Part shown: positions 8,841 through 17,607 of the stretch, piece after piece
How positions within the stretch are numbered: position 1 is the stretch's first letter
How the letters are laid out: each line of letters starts with the position of its first letter
Source: Phycisphaerales bacterium
GTDB taxonomy: Bacteria > Planctomycetota > Phycisphaerae > Phycisphaerales > UBA1924
Direction: 5' to 3'
DNA length: 64,000 bases
Assembly (NCBI GenBank): GCA_027019265.1
Contig: JALUWX010000032.1
Location: forward strand, 124,001 to 188,000
Program-made: the position numbers and the translations under genes
The notes under the pieces: model-generated
What the model saw: only the letters and a program-made list of their open reading frames with translations
Database searches by the model: none
Told to the model about the DNA's origin: nothing

Positions 8841-9859
8841 ACCGGGCGTTGACGATCTCGACGATCCTCGGCGCGACACTCCTGAGCGCGTGCTCGTCGT
8901 CGTCATCGACGCGCGACGTCTCCCCCTCGTCCATGCCCGTCCAGCGATTCGTCGCGGAGCGCGAGCCCTGGTCGTTCGAGGGTGACAGCGGATGGACCTA
9001 CTACACCCCCAGCGCGACGATCCGCACGACCCTCCGGGACCGCGCGATGCTCATCCGTCTCCCCGGGTTCGTCGAGCTCGCGCAGGTCCACGCGCGCAAC
9101 GCGCTCGCCGTCCTCCCCGAGCCCGATCGACCCGTCGAGACCTACGTCCTCGGGACCCGGCGCGGGTGGGAATCGCTCACCCGGCGCATCCTCAAGGACC
9201 GCGCGAGCACCTACCTCGCGATCGAGCGCGGCGGATACAGCGCCGGATCCACGGGGGTCTTCTACGACATCGGACCCAAGGACACGTTCACGATCGCCGC
9301 CCACGAAGGGTGGCACCAGTACGCGCACTCGACCCTCGCAAACCCGCTCCCCGTGTGGCTCGACGAGGGGATCGCGTGCTACGTCGAGGGATTCCGCTGG
9401 AACGAACTCGACACGGACACCCCGGACTTCCTCCCCTGGGCGAATCTCGAACGATTCGACGCGCTCCGAAGAGCATCTAGCGCCGGGACCCTGATGCCCC
9501 TCCACACCCTGGTCTCCACCCGTCCCCAGGACCTGATGGCCACCGATCGGGGCGCGGACCGGGTCCTCACCTACTACGCGCAGCTCTGGGCGCTCGTGCA
9601 TTTCTTCCGTGAATCGGGGTACTCGACCGGGCTCTCGCGCACCCTCACCCTCGCGCACCAAGGGACCCTGCTCGATCACATGAGTGACGGCGATGCTCGA
9701 CAGATGCGCACCCGGCGAACCGGTCCCGGGGTGCTCGACATCATCGCGCCCGGGGTCACGTTGTCGGAACTCGACGACGACTATCGCGCGTTCATCAACC
9801 GGATCGTCTCCGTCGGCGGGCGCGATCGGGTCCTGATGGGCGAATCCCCGATCCGCTGA
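8837..9859 (+). CDS. Lipoprotein with HExxH metallopeptidase motif (DUF1570/peptidase MA-like)
   Basis: A 340-residue protein with a lipoprotein signal ending LLSAC (Cys19) followed by a Ser-rich linker. The mid-region has FTIAAHEGWHQYAHS, an HExxH zinc site, followed by LPVWLDEGIACYVEG, where the Glu downstream is the probable third ligand. This layout resembles the DUF1570/peptidase MA-like gluzincins common in planctomycetes. It would act in the periplasm or at the outer membrane; the substrate is unknown. The ATG overlaps the valS stop (ATGA), so it is translated from the valS message. The end is followed by a terminator that serves the opposite strand. Confidence 0.75.
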   Translation: MNRALTISTILGATLLSACSSSSSTRDVSPSSMPVQRFVAEREPWSFEGDSGWTYYTPSATIRTTLRDRAMLIRLPGFVELAQVHARNALAVLPEPDRPVETYVLGTRRGWESLTRRILKDRASTYLAIERGGYSAGSTGVFYDIGPKDTFTIAAHEGWHQYAHSTLANPLPVWLDEGIACYVEGFRWNELDTDTPDFLPWANLERFDALRRASSAGTLMPLHTLVSTRPQDLMATDRGADRVLTYYAQLWALVHFFRESGYSTGLSRTLTLAHQGTLLDHMSDGDARQMRTRRTGPGVLDIIAPGVTLSELDDDYRAFINRIVSVGGRDRVLMGESPIR

Positions 9860-9889
9860 TCACCCCCCACCTCCTCCGCTCTGAACTCT

Positions 9890-9926
9890 AAAAAGAAAGC
9901 AGGACCGGGAGAGTCCCGATCCTGCT
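9890..9926 (-). terminator. Rho-independent terminator of the PEP-CTERM gene
   Basis: On the minus strand a 13-bp stem with one G-T pair (AGCAGGATCGGGA against its partner) and a 3-base loop is followed by TTTCTTTTT. It lies 40 bases after the stop of the gene at 9966-10667. Confidence 0.85.
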
Positions 9927-9965
9927 CGAGTTCAAGGGATTCTGATCGTCAGATCAGATCATCGT

Positions 9966-10667
9966 TCAGCGGCGACGACGCCCGGCGACGATCCCGCCGA
10001 GCCCGATGAGGGCGAGCGACGAGGGGGTCGGGACGACCGTGTAGCTCAGGAACGAACCGGCGAGCGAGGTGTTGCCCCAGTCATCCGTTGCAAAGTCGGC
10101 GTTGGAAAGATGATCGACCCCGGGGTCGTTCCCGCCACCCGTCGACACGATGTCGAAGGTGAAGGTGTCACCAACGCTCAGACCGAGGTCGGCCAGCGCG
10201 ATCGAGAAGATCTGGTGACCCGAAGCGTGCTGGGAATCGTCAACGCCCGAGAGGCCGCCGGACAGGTTCCACCCGCCGTTGTAGTCCCAGACCTGACCAC
10301 CGATACCCGAACCGTTGTCGTCGGCCCAAGTCGCGACCCAGTGGGTGATGCTCTGGCCGTTCCAGTCGATGTTGCGGCCCCACCCGTTGCCCGCGTCGGA
10401 CGGGGAGGTCCCGTTGTTGATCGCGAGCGCGTACTTGCCCCAGTTGGTGGCGTCAAGATCCGCGGCGAGCGTGAGATCAACGTACAGGTTGGTCGCGTCG
10501 TTCGTGATGTTCGCGGACACGATGTCCAGGTGATCGAAGCCCTGCGACTGGAAGAAGTCGTGCAGGTCGCCGCCGGAAAGGTGGTTGCCGGAGTTGTCGT
10601 TGTAGACATCAGCCGACGCCGCCCCGGCGAGCGCGGCGATCACCGCGATGCTGAGCATGTTCTTCAT
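9966..10667 (-). CDS. PEP-CTERM-type exported protein
   Basis: A 233-residue protein with a Sec signal peptide (MKNMLSIAVIAALAGAASA) and a C-terminal sorting signal: VVPTPSSLALIGLGGIVAG, a hydrophobic stretch, ending in RRRR. The 'PTPSS' variant of the PEP motif is common in Phycisphaerae. In the family the tail is removed by an exosortase and the protein is displayed on or released from the cell surface. The mature part is Asp/Asn/Gly-rich with no catalytic motif. A strong Shine-Dalgarno (GAGGGAG, six bases from ATG) is present. A terminator follows. No exosortase gene is seen in the window. Confidence 0.85.
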   Translation of the reverse strand: MKNMLSIAVIAALAGAASADVYNDNSGNHLSGGDLHDFFQSQGFDHLDIVSANITNDATNLYVDLTLAADLDATNWGKYALAINNGTSPSDAGNGWGRNIDWNGQSITHWVATWADDNGSGIGGQVWDYNGGWNLSGGLSGVDDSQHASGHQIFSIALADLGLSVGDTFTFDIVSTGGGNDPGVDHLSNADFATDDWGNTSLAGSFLSYTVVPTPSSLALIGLGGIVAGRRRR

Positions 10668-10823
10668 GTGAATCTCCCTCGTCTCTCGATGAGTTCTCTC
10701 TCAGATCCGACGAAAACCGCCGGGCACGGGTAAACCCCGTGCACATCAAGGATAAACGTCGCTGATATCGGTTACAACCCGGAATGCCCCGTGACTGCTG
10801 AAAAAACACCCAAAATGTAACTG

Positions 10824-12848
10824 TTACGTGCGAGGCACGTCCGCTTTTTCGACCAGATCGGGCTCCACGCCCAAATACGGGAGCACCCGCTCCACAATTC
10901 GCCGAACGACGGGACCAGCAACCCACGACCCGAAGTGATGACGGACCTTGACGGTGTCGGGCCCGGGGTCGTCAATGACCACAAGAACCACGATCTCGGG
11001 CTTCTCCGCGGGTGCGGCCACGAGGAAGCTCGATGTGTATTGCTTCTCGAAGTACCCGGTTGCGCCGTAGGGACGGCGTTTCCCCTCCGGCGGGATACAC
11101 GTGATCGTCGAGGTCCCCGACTTGCCGAACATCGAATACGTGGGCTTCGGCGCACCGTTGACGGCACAGTTGTTGTTGTCCATCCGTTCCGCCACACTCC
11201 GGAGTGGCTCCCGAACACGCGCCGCGGCCTCCGGGCTGAAGACACGGGTGACGTAGATCTCGTCTTTGGTCAGACCCGTGCGGTTGTCGAGTCCGGCCGC
11301 GCTCAGACGGAGTTCGGGGAGGGTCCCGGCCATCTCACCCTCTCGGGCAAACACGCTGAACGCGCGGACCATCTGCACGGGTGTCACGGCGACTTCGTAC
11401 CCCATCCCCACGGAAGTCTGGGTCCAGTGATTCCAGTCCTGATCGCTCGTCACGATCCCGGACTGCTCACCCATGATCCCGATCCCCGTGCGCTCTCCGA
11501 ACCCGAGCGAGAGGATCGTCTCGCGCAGATCCTTCTCACTTGTCCGAGACGTCGCGATCCCCATCCCCACGTTCGAAGAATATCGCAGGACATCATCCCA
11601 CGACAAACGATCTCTCGGAGTCACATCCGTCAGCATGCGCCCGTAGTCGGTGCGCATCTGCCCGTACTCAACCTCGATGATCTCATCATCGGGGAGCAAG
11701 CCCTGGGTCTTCGCGAGCGCCCACGCGAACGGCTTGAATGTCGAACCGGGCTCGTAGAGATCGCGCACACTCCTCGAACGCCCAAGCGAGGGCTCGACAT
11801 CACGCATCGGATCGGGCGCAAGGACCCGGTATCTCGGGAGCTCGGAGACATCGGAGAGCCGGGCTGGAGGTTCGCCCGACTCCGGGTCGTACCAGGGGAA
11901 CTCTTCGAGACCCTCGACCTCGCGCATCACATCCGCGATCGCGAGCACCTCCCCCGTGTGAGGATTGATGACCACGGCCCGCGCGCCGCTCGAGTCCGCT
12001 TGCTCCGCGCCCCATTCGAGTTCCTCAAGCACGATGCGTTGGATCTCGAGATCGATCGAGAGCCGGACATCGCCGCCGCGTTGCTCCTCGATCCAAGCGC
12101 CGTGCTCGACCCACATCGGATCATCCCACGCGTCCTTGACGTACGACAGTCCCCCATCTGCACCCGCGAGGGTCGAGTCGAACGATGCTTCCGCCCCCAG
12201 CATCCCGTATCGCTCGGTGGAACGATCGCGTGTCCCCACCTTTCCGACGATCGGACCCACGAGCGTGTCCGCGGCCCCGACACGCACGGGGATCCGTTCG
12301 ACCGAGACACCCGAGAGCTTGAGCTCCTTGACCCGCTCTCCTGTGTCGAAATCCAGCACCCCACCCACGGGGAGATAGCGGATCAGTCTGGGCGCGGACT
12401 CGGGCTTCCCATCCGCGCCGAGGGGTTGGGCTTCGCCACGGGCTGCGCGCGCATCGAACACGGCTCGCTGCTTCGCGCGGTCCTTGTTCTCCATCACACG
12501 CGAGATGATCCGCGCCCCGAGCGTCCCCGGATCTTCCCCCGTTGCTTCAGCGAGCGCGACGATCGTCTGATCCAGGTTTCTTTCGACAAGCGTGGGGTCC
12601 ACGATCACACGAGATCCGATGCGCGTCGTCGCGATCACGCGCCCCCGACGATCCAGAAGATCCCCACGAGGAGCCTCGAGGGTCGAAGTCGTTGTCCTTG
12701 GGCTGATGAACCCTTTGAGTTCCTCCGAGGGTGCGAGCTGGAGCTGCGCCACCCGTCCGAGCACGAGCAGGAGCCCGAGCACGAACACCACACGCATCAC
12801 GATGGTGATCGCGCCGAAACGGGTCCGTACGAGCGATTGGTCTTGCAT
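10824..12848 (-). CDS. ftsI: Division-type class B penicillin-binding protein (FtsI/PBP3-like transpeptidase)
   Basis: A 674-residue protein with a single N-terminal membrane helix (residues 13-31), a dimerisation/pedestal domain starting at EAPRGDLLDRRGRVIA, and a transpeptidase domain with the three penicillin-binding motifs: STFK at Ser369 (YEPGSTFKPF), SSN at 424-426 and KSGT at 576-579. It cross-links septal peptidoglycan. It is the fourth gene of a leftward dcw-type run (rsmH, LysM protein, FtsL-like, ftsI), which supports the division role over elongation PBP2. Length is slightly above E. coli FtsI (588). Nothing further of the dcw cluster (murE, murF and so on) follows here. Confidence 0.92.
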   Translation of the reverse strand: MQDQSLVRTRFGAITIVMRVVFVLGLLLVLGRVAQLQLAPSEELKGFISPRTTTSTLEAPRGDLLDRRGRVIATTRIGSRVIVDPTLVERNLDQTIVALAEATGEDPGTLGARIISRVMENKDRAKQRAVFDARAARGEAQPLGADGKPESAPRLIRYLPVGGVLDFDTGERVKELKLSGVSVERIPVRVGAADTLVGPIVGKVGTRDRSTERYGMLGAEASFDSTLAGADGGLSYVKDAWDDPMWVEHGAWIEEQRGGDVRLSIDLEIQRIVLEELEWGAEQADSSGARAVVINPHTGEVLAIADVMREVEGLEEFPWYDPESGEPPARLSDVSELPRYRVLAPDPMRDVEPSLGRSRSVRDLYEPGSTFKPFAWALAKTQGLLPDDEIIEVEYGQMRTDYGRMLTDVTPRDRLSWDDVLRYSSNVGMGIATSRTSEKDLRETILSLGFGERTGIGIMGEQSGIVTSDQDWNHWTQTSVGMGYEVAVTPVQMVRAFSVFAREGEMAGTLPELRLSAAGLDNRTGLTKDEIYVTRVFSPEAAARVREPLRSVAERMDNNNCAVNGAPKPTYSMFGKSGTSTITCIPPEGKRRPYGATGYFEKQYTSSFLVAAPAEKPEIVVLVVIDDPGPDTVKVRHHFGSWVAGPVVRRIVERVLPYLGVEPDLVEKADVPRT

Positions 12849-12864
12849 CGAAGCGCCCTTGTGT

Positions 12865-13254
12865 CTATTCGTTGTCGATGAACCGAACGACCGTACCGTC
12901 GTCGAGCACCCAGGTTGTCAGGTCCTCGCCCCCAAGGATCGCGTCGTGATCGCTCAAGAGGTGGGTGTCTAGAGGTTCCGTGTTCGATTCGAGTTCCGGA
13001 TCGATCATCTCCACCCGGCTCCCGACCTCGGGAGAAAGCGGCCCGAGAAGCTCGAGACGCGCACGCACCGAATCAGGGGCCGCGAGTGTTGCGATCCTCG
13101 CGCGGAGCTCGCTCGTTCGGAGCGCTTCATCCCGCGCATCCAATCGAGCCCGGGTTGTTTCATGCGCCACGATCAATCGCTCCTGACGCACCGAGAGCAC
13201 ACCGACCCCCGAGGCGCCGAGCATCAGGATCAGCACACACAGCTTTGCGATCAT
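12865..13254 (-). CDS. FtsL-like division protein (short membrane-anchored coiled coil)
   Basis: A 129-residue protein with one N-terminal membrane helix (residues 2-22, IAKLCVLILMLGASGVGVLSV) followed directly by a coiled-coil-like stretch (RQERLIVAHETTRARLDARD then EALRTSELRARIATL) and an acidic tail. Size, topology and position immediately before ftsI match FtsL, which diverges too far in sequence for recognition by motif. It would form part of the FtsQLB-type septal complex. The gap to ftsI is 16 bases and to the LysM gene 18 bases. The assignment rests on context and topology. Confidence 0.6.
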   Translation of the reverse strand: MIAKLCVLILMLGASGVGVLSVRQERLIVAHETTRARLDARDEALRTSELRARIATLAAPDSVRARLELLGPLSPEVGSRVEMIDPELESNTEPLDTHLLSDHDAILGGEDLTTWVLDDGTVVRFIDNE

Positions 13255-13272
13255 GAACAGCTCCGATCGTGC

Positions 13273-14034
13273 TTAGTCGGGGATCCTGAGGGTCATGCCG
13301 AGCCGGATGTCGTCCGCGTCATCGAGCCCGTTGAGCTTGACGATCTCGTTCATCCGCTTCACTGTTCCGAGGTACTTCTGCGAGATCTCCCCGAGCGTGT
13401 CGCCGGGACCGACCACGTGAGTCCGCCCTTTCGTCGTCTTCGTCTGAGCGTGAATGACATCGCTGCGCTTCGGAGCGACGACCACGGACGAACGCGCTCC
13501 CTTCGGGAGCTCGAGCACCATCCCGGGCTGGAGCACAGGATCCGCGCCTAGCGCCGATCGGTTGAGTTCGTGGATCTCGCGCCAGCGCTCCCCGTCCCCG
13601 AGCGTGTTCACGCTGATCCGGTACAAGGAATCCCCCTCGCGCACCGTGTACGTGGCGCGTCTGTCCTCCCGGACGGGCTCGCGAACGACCGGCGCGGATT
13701 CGCGCGATGACGTGTTCAGGATCTCCACGGGCGCGCCCGGGAGATTCTCACCCTCGGACGCGAGCGCCGGGGCTTCGATCGAACGGACACTCTCCGTCAT
13801 CTGCTCGAGAAGCGAACGCGCAGACACACCACGATCCTTGGGCATGACCCGATCGATCGTGGAGTCGAGCCCCGTCGTGTCCGCGCCGGGGAGCGGCGCG
13901 AGAACAGCGGAGTCCTCATCGAGCGTGTCGGGGACCATGGATCCCGCGCTCGAGAAGTGATCGCTGATGAGCACGCCGACCACGAGGATCAGCACGAAGC
14001 TCAGAATAAGCGCGAGTTTGCTTTCCCTTGTCAC
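13273..14034 (-). CDS. Membrane-anchored protein with two LysM domains, in the division cluster
   Basis: A 253-residue protein with an N-terminal membrane helix (MTRESKLALILSFVLILVVG), a linker of about 110 residues and two LysM domains: one beginning YTVREGDSLYRISVNTLGDG and one beginning HVVGPGDTLGEISQKYLG and running to the C-terminus. LysM binds N-acetylglucosamine-containing glycans such as peptidoglycan. The GTG at 14034 is chosen because AAGGA lies six bases upstream; an open frame continues 15 codons further. Its place between rsmH and the FtsL-like gene is unusual and suggests a septal wall-binding role. Confidence 0.8.
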   Translation of the reverse strand: MTRESKLALILSFVLILVVGVLISDHFSSAGSMVPDTLDEDSAVLAPLPGADTTGLDSTIDRVMPKDRGVSARSLLEQMTESVRSIEAPALASEGENLPGAPVEILNTSSRESAPVVREPVREDRRATYTVREGDSLYRISVNTLGDGERWREIHELNRSALGADPVLQPGMVLELPKGARSSVVVAPKRSDVIHAQTKTTKGRTHVVGPGDTLGEISQKYLGTVKRMNEIVKLNGLDDADDIRLGMTLRIPD

Positions 14035-14122
14035 GGCGCGTCCTTGCGTGTCATGGGTCAATACGAAGACGGGGGTCACGCGTCCGATGCGTGGTCCCGA
14101 ATCGGAGTCCTCGGCGTGCGTT

Positions 14123-15064
14123 TCAGCCGACGATCCGGATCGCCCGAAGCTTCGCGGATCGGGATCGCTTGTTCATCGCGATCTCCGATTCGTCCGCTTC
14201 GAGCGGCTTTCTCGTGATCAACTCGCCGAGCCCTTCCGAAGACATCGCCGAGAAGACGCGCTTCACGGGACGATCCTCGAGCGAATGGAACGCGATCATC
14301 GCGATCCGTGCGCCCGGGTTGAGCCACCCGCGCCCCTTCGCGGATTCCTTCGCCCCGGAAGAGATCCGGGACAGGAGCGCGTCGAGCGACCCGAGCTCAT
14401 CGTTGACAGCGATCCGGAGCGCCTGGAACGTGCGCGTCGCCGGATCGATCGGTCCGCTCGGGCGCGGGATCGCCGATCGGACAAGATCGGCGAGCTGATC
14501 AGTGGTTTCAATCGGCGCGTTGCCCCTTGCTTCCACAACTTTTGCGGCGATCCGTCGCGCGTGCCTCTCCTCCCCGAAACGCTTGATCAGATCCGCCAGC
14601 TCACGCTCGCTCAGGGTGTTCACCAGCTCCCGCGCATCGATCGGCGCCGTGGTGTCCAAACGCATGTCCAGAGGCCCGGACTTCTTGAAACTGAGCCCCC
14701 GCTCCGGGTCGTCCACCTGGGTGGAAGCGAACCCCAGATCCGCGAGCACCATGTCCGCGCGGATCCCCCGATCCTTGAGCTCCGCGCTGATTCGGTGGAA
14801 GTTCGTATGAATCGCGATCACGTTCGCCGACGACGGCTCCCCCGGGCTCATCGTCTCCCGGACCCGCGCCTCGGCCCGCGCAAGATTCCCCGGGTCCAGA
14901 TCGCATAGGACGATCGTCCCGGACGGGCCGATCCGCTCCGCGATCATCGCCGCGTGCCCACCGAGCCCAGCCGTGCAGTCCACAAAGACTTGCCCGGGCT
15001 CGGGTTGCAGCACTTCGAGGACTTGGGAGGGGAGAACCGGGATGTGACCATTCGGCGCTTCCAT
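14123..15064 (-). CDS. rsmH: 16S rRNA (cytosine-1402-N4)-methyltransferase RsmH (MraW)
   Basis: A 313-residue SAM-dependent methyltransferase that methylates C1402 in the 16S rRNA decoding site. Signatures are the N-terminal HIPVLPSQVLEVLQP, the SAM loop VDCTAGLGGHA, DLGFASTQVDDPERGLSF and the late block MIAFHSLEDRPVKRVFS, in family order and full length. It heads the leftward dcw-type run with the LysM, FtsL-like and ftsI genes; no mraZ is present upstream. The start follows a TACGCT hexamer six bases upstream and lacks a Shine-Dalgarno. Confidence 0.96.
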   Translation of the reverse strand: MEAPNGHIPVLPSQVLEVLQPEPGQVFVDCTAGLGGHAAMIAERIGPSGTIVLCDLDPGNLARAEARVRETMSPGEPSSANVIAIHTNFHRISAELKDRGIRADMVLADLGFASTQVDDPERGLSFKKSGPLDMRLDTTAPIDARELVNTLSERELADLIKRFGEERHARRIAAKVVEARGNAPIETTDQLADLVRSAIPRPSGPIDPATRTFQALRIAVNDELGSLDALLSRISSGAKESAKGRGWLNPGARIAMIAFHSLEDRPVKRVFSAMSSEGLGELITRKPLEADESEIAMNKRSRSAKLRAIRIVG

Positions 15065-15070
15065 CGAGCG

Positions 15071-15076
15071 AGCGTA
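15071..15076 (-). promoter_or_regulatory. -10-like element TACGCT for leaderless rsmH
   Basis: Read on the minus strand, TACGCT is followed by six bases and the rsmH ATG at 15064. It lies back to back with the TACTGT element of the divergent gene. Confidence 0.5.
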
Positions 15077-15081
15077 GACCC

Positions 15082-15087
15082 TACTGT
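15082..15087 (+). promoter_or_regulatory. -10-like element TACTGT for a leaderless start
   Basis: TACTGT is followed by six bases and the GTG at 15094. The whole divergent intergenic region is only 29 bases. Confidence 0.45.
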
Positions 15088-15093
15088 CACCCC

Positions 15094-15468
15094 GTGACAG
15101 GGAACGGGGAACCGATCATCCTGACGAGCACCACGACGCGCGATGATGTGCCCCAGATCCTCTACGGGCTCGAACTGCGTGGGATCAGCGCTGAGTTCCG
15201 ACACCGGGCTTCCTCGGCGCGCTATGACATCATCCTCATGAAGGGCGATGAGCAGGTCGCGAGGAGCGCCATCGAAGCGATCTGGGACGCGATCCTCGAA
15301 GAGATCGCTCGGGCCGTCGATTCCAACAACCACTGCCTTCTCTGCGGCTACGACGTCTCAGGGCTCATCCCCCCGATCGTCTGTCCCGAGTGCGGGGTCA
15401 ACCTGGACTCGATCGAGACCCGACGCGCGATCCGGGACGGGAAACCCCTGAAGCCCCCCCACCGCTGA
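15094..15468 (+). CDS. DUF2007-like protein with C-terminal zinc ribbon
   Basis: A 124-residue protein. The N-terminal half (residues 8-70, ILTSTTTRDDVPQILYGLEL onward with AEFRHR and YDIILMKGDE) resembles the DUF2007 'signal transducing' domain, which folds like a small PII-type ferredoxin-like domain. The C-terminal half has a zinc ribbon, CLLCGYDVSGL and CPECGVNL, of a type frequent in planctomycetes. Start is GTG, divergent from rsmH. Function is unknown. It converges on the dipeptidase gene with seven bases between the stops. Confidence 0.65.
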   Translation: MTGNGEPIILTSTTTRDDVPQILYGLELRGISAEFRHRASSARYDIILMKGDEQVARSAIEAIWDAILEEIARAVDSNNHCLLCGYDVSGLIPPIVCPECGVNLDSIETRRAIRDGKPLKPPHR

Positions 15469-15475
15469 CAACGAA

Positions 15476-16540
15476 TCACCACCCCCAGAACCGCAACCAG
15501 TTCCCGGATCGAAAGTTCCGGATCTCTTCATCGCTCCACCCCCTGGACGAGAGCTCCTGCGCGAGCAGTTCCAGATCGCTCGGGGTGTTGATCCCAGCTG
15601 GGATGTCGTCGGCCGTGATCCCCCCGTCCATGTCCGAACCCAGACCGATGTGGTCCCGATCCCCGACGAGATCGCAGATCCGCTCGACATGATCGATGGC
15701 CGCGCTGATCGAGGGCCTGTCCTTCGGGTCGTTCGGATCGAGCCCGGTCACGATGAAGTTCCGGACGAGGTTGAGCCCGATCACCCCCCCTCGACGAGCG
15801 ATCTCCTTGATCGACTCGTCGCTCAGGTGGCGCTGCCATTGCGGGTTGTCCCCATCGTCGAGCAGCGCCCGGCAGTTCGAATGGGACGCGATGATGGGCT
15901 GGTCCGTCAGTGCGAAGAGATCCTCGATCGCGCGCTGGGACAAGTGCGAAGCATCGTGCACCACCCCGAGCTCGTCCATGCGCTTCACGAGCTGTTTCCC
16001 GAGCTCCGTCACCCCCGTGCTCGGGTCATCATGATCCGTCCCGTTTCCCCCGGCGTACCGCCCCTGGTGCCACCACGCCATCCCGATCGCGACGACCCCC
16101 AACTCCACCCACTGCTCGAGTTGGTCCGGGTGCTCGATCGGATCCGCGCACTCGATCAGGATCCCGATCCGGAGCGGGTCTTCATCGCCGGGCTCCTCGT
16201 GGGAGTCTGCGCGTCCGCGCAGCGGCATCCGCTTCACGACCCCCGCTTCGTGCCATGCTTTGTAGAGCAGGAGCTGGCGCATCCCAGCTTTGTACGCGCT
16301 GAGCGCATCGCCGAAGGGGTAGGTATTGGGAGCCGTTTCCGCTTGGGTGTCCTTCGGATCGATCCCCTCCGTGAAGATCGTTGCGAGGGTCCACTTCACT
16401 CGGCCCTCCGAGAGCGAGGGGAGGGTGATCGATGCGGGCTGGTACCGACCCCGACATGACTTCAGGTCCGTGTGCATATCCCGACCGTGCTCGGCCAGCA
16501 TCCCCAGATCCAGATGCGCATCGAACCATTGATCTGTCAT
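15476..16540 (-). CDS. Membrane dipeptidase family (peptidase M19)
   Basis: A 354-residue zinc dipeptidase of the renal dipeptidase family. The zinc ligands are recognisable: FDAHLDLGM (HxD) at the N-terminus, Glu in ILIECADPIEH, VHDASHLSQRAIED and ASHSNCRAL, and the Asp of IGLGSDMDGG near the C-terminus. Family members cleave dipeptides, often with D-residues at the second position, and beta-lactams in some cases. There is no signal peptide, so it is probably cytoplasmic. The ATG at 16540 (MTDQWFDAHLD) is chosen because the motif begins there; a 28-codon extension upstream has no similarity to the family. Confidence 0.88.
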   Translation of the reverse strand: MTDQWFDAHLDLGMLAEHGRDMHTDLKSCRGRYQPASITLPSLSEGRVKWTLATIFTEGIDPKDTQAETAPNTYPFGDALSAYKAGMRQLLLYKAWHEAGVVKRMPLRGRADSHEEPGDEDPLRIGILIECADPIEHPDQLEQWVELGVVAIGMAWWHQGRYAGGNGTDHDDPSTGVTELGKQLVKRMDELGVVHDASHLSQRAIEDLFALTDQPIIASHSNCRALLDDGDNPQWQRHLSDESIKEIARRGGVIGLNLVRNFIVTGLDPNDPKDRPSISAAIDHVERICDLVGDRDHIGLGSDMDGGITADDIPAGINTPSDLELLAQELSSRGWSDEEIRNFRSGNWLRFWGW

Positions 16541-16690
16541 CTCGGATCCGCCCTTCGGATAGACTTTGAAAGAACGCGCCCCGTTTCCCGAAGAAACGTG
16601 GAGCCGGGGATCGATGTGTCGCACAACTCAGGGGCCTCCCGAGGTCGGGAGCAACGGCACGATCACCCCAGCGCAGGAGCATACACACCG

Positions 16691-17533
16691 ATGAGCACGA
16701 ACACCCGAGCACGAATGAACCGAAACCCGCTTTCCGTCTCCCGGAGAGGAAACCTCCTCCTCGGTTGCGGCGTGGTCCTCGGCGTGGTTGTGCTCGCGGG
16801 TATCGCGGCCGCCGTCTGGATCTCCATGTCCTGGCGCGGATGGACGAGCAGCGCGATCCAGCGCGGAACCGACCAGGTCCTCACGGAAGCGCATATCGAT
16901 CCCGTCGAGCACCAGGAAATCATGACGCATGTCAAAGAGCTGATGACCAAGTTCGAGAACAAGGACATCACCCTTGAAGAGCTCGGGCATGTCGCTGAAC
17001 AGATCGCCAAGTCCCCCATCGTCCCGGCGGCGATGGTCATGATCACGGACCATGTCTACATCGCGCAGTCCGAACTCAGCGACGAAGAGAAAGCCGACGC
17101 GCGGATCCAACTCGGACGCTACGCACAAGGTGTGAAGGACAAAGCGATCGACCCCGAGACGGCGCAGCAGGTCCTCGACCCGATCTCAACGGATACCCCC
17201 GACTCCAACGACATCATCCTCAATCTCAACTACAACCAGAGCGGGAAGAAAACCCGGGCGCTCCGATCGGCCGACGAGGTCAGCGCGGACGACCTCCGCG
17301 CGGTGGTCGAGCAAGCCCGAGCCCTCGCGGATGAAGCGGGGATCTCAGAGACCCCCGTCGAGATCGACCTCTCCGACGAGCTGGGTGCGGCGATCGCGCG
17401 AGCGCTGGGCGAAGCCCCGGAGCTCCCCGAGACCGATCCCTCCGACGGGAACGCTGATGAAGCCGAACCCGTGGATGAGCACACGGACACCCCCGATGAG
17501 CCCGAAGCGTCTGAGGAAGACGAAGCCCCGTAA
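16691..17533 (+). CDS. Hypothetical membrane protein with acidic tail
   Basis: A 280-residue protein with a basic N-terminus, one membrane helix at about residues 22-46 (LLLGCGVVLGVVVLAGIAAAV), a mainly helical extracytoplasmic part of about 180 residues and a very acidic C-terminal tail rich in D, E and P. No family is recognised. The ATG at 16691 has AGGAG 12 bases upstream. It converges on the small gene at 17608, with a shared hairpin terminator between. Confidence 0.6.
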   Translation: MSTNTRARMNRNPLSVSRRGNLLLGCGVVLGVVVLAGIAAAVWISMSWRGWTSSAIQRGTDQVLTEAHIDPVEHQEIMTHVKELMTKFENKDITLEELGHVAEQIAKSPIVPAAMVMITDHVYIAQSELSDEEKADARIQLGRYAQGVKDKAIDPETAQQVLDPISTDTPDSNDIILNLNYNQSGKKTRALRSADEVSADDLRAVVEQARALADEAGISETPVEIDLSDELGAAIARALGEAPELPETDPSDGNADEAEPVDEHTDTPDEPEASEEDEAP

Positions 17534-17556
17534 TCGCTCGCACAACAGAGAAACAA

Positions 17557-17588
17557 ACAACGCACGCGCCACCCCGCGCGTGCGTTGT
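17557..17588. terminator. Bidirectional hairpin terminator
   Basis: A perfect 12-bp stem (ACAACGCACGCG with its complement) closes an 8-base loop between two convergent genes. On the minus strand it is followed by TTTGTTTC, so it mainly suits the gene at 17608-17964; on the plus strand the T-run is weak. Confidence 0.75.
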
Positions 17589-17607
17589 CATTGATGTGCA
17601 CTCAAGT

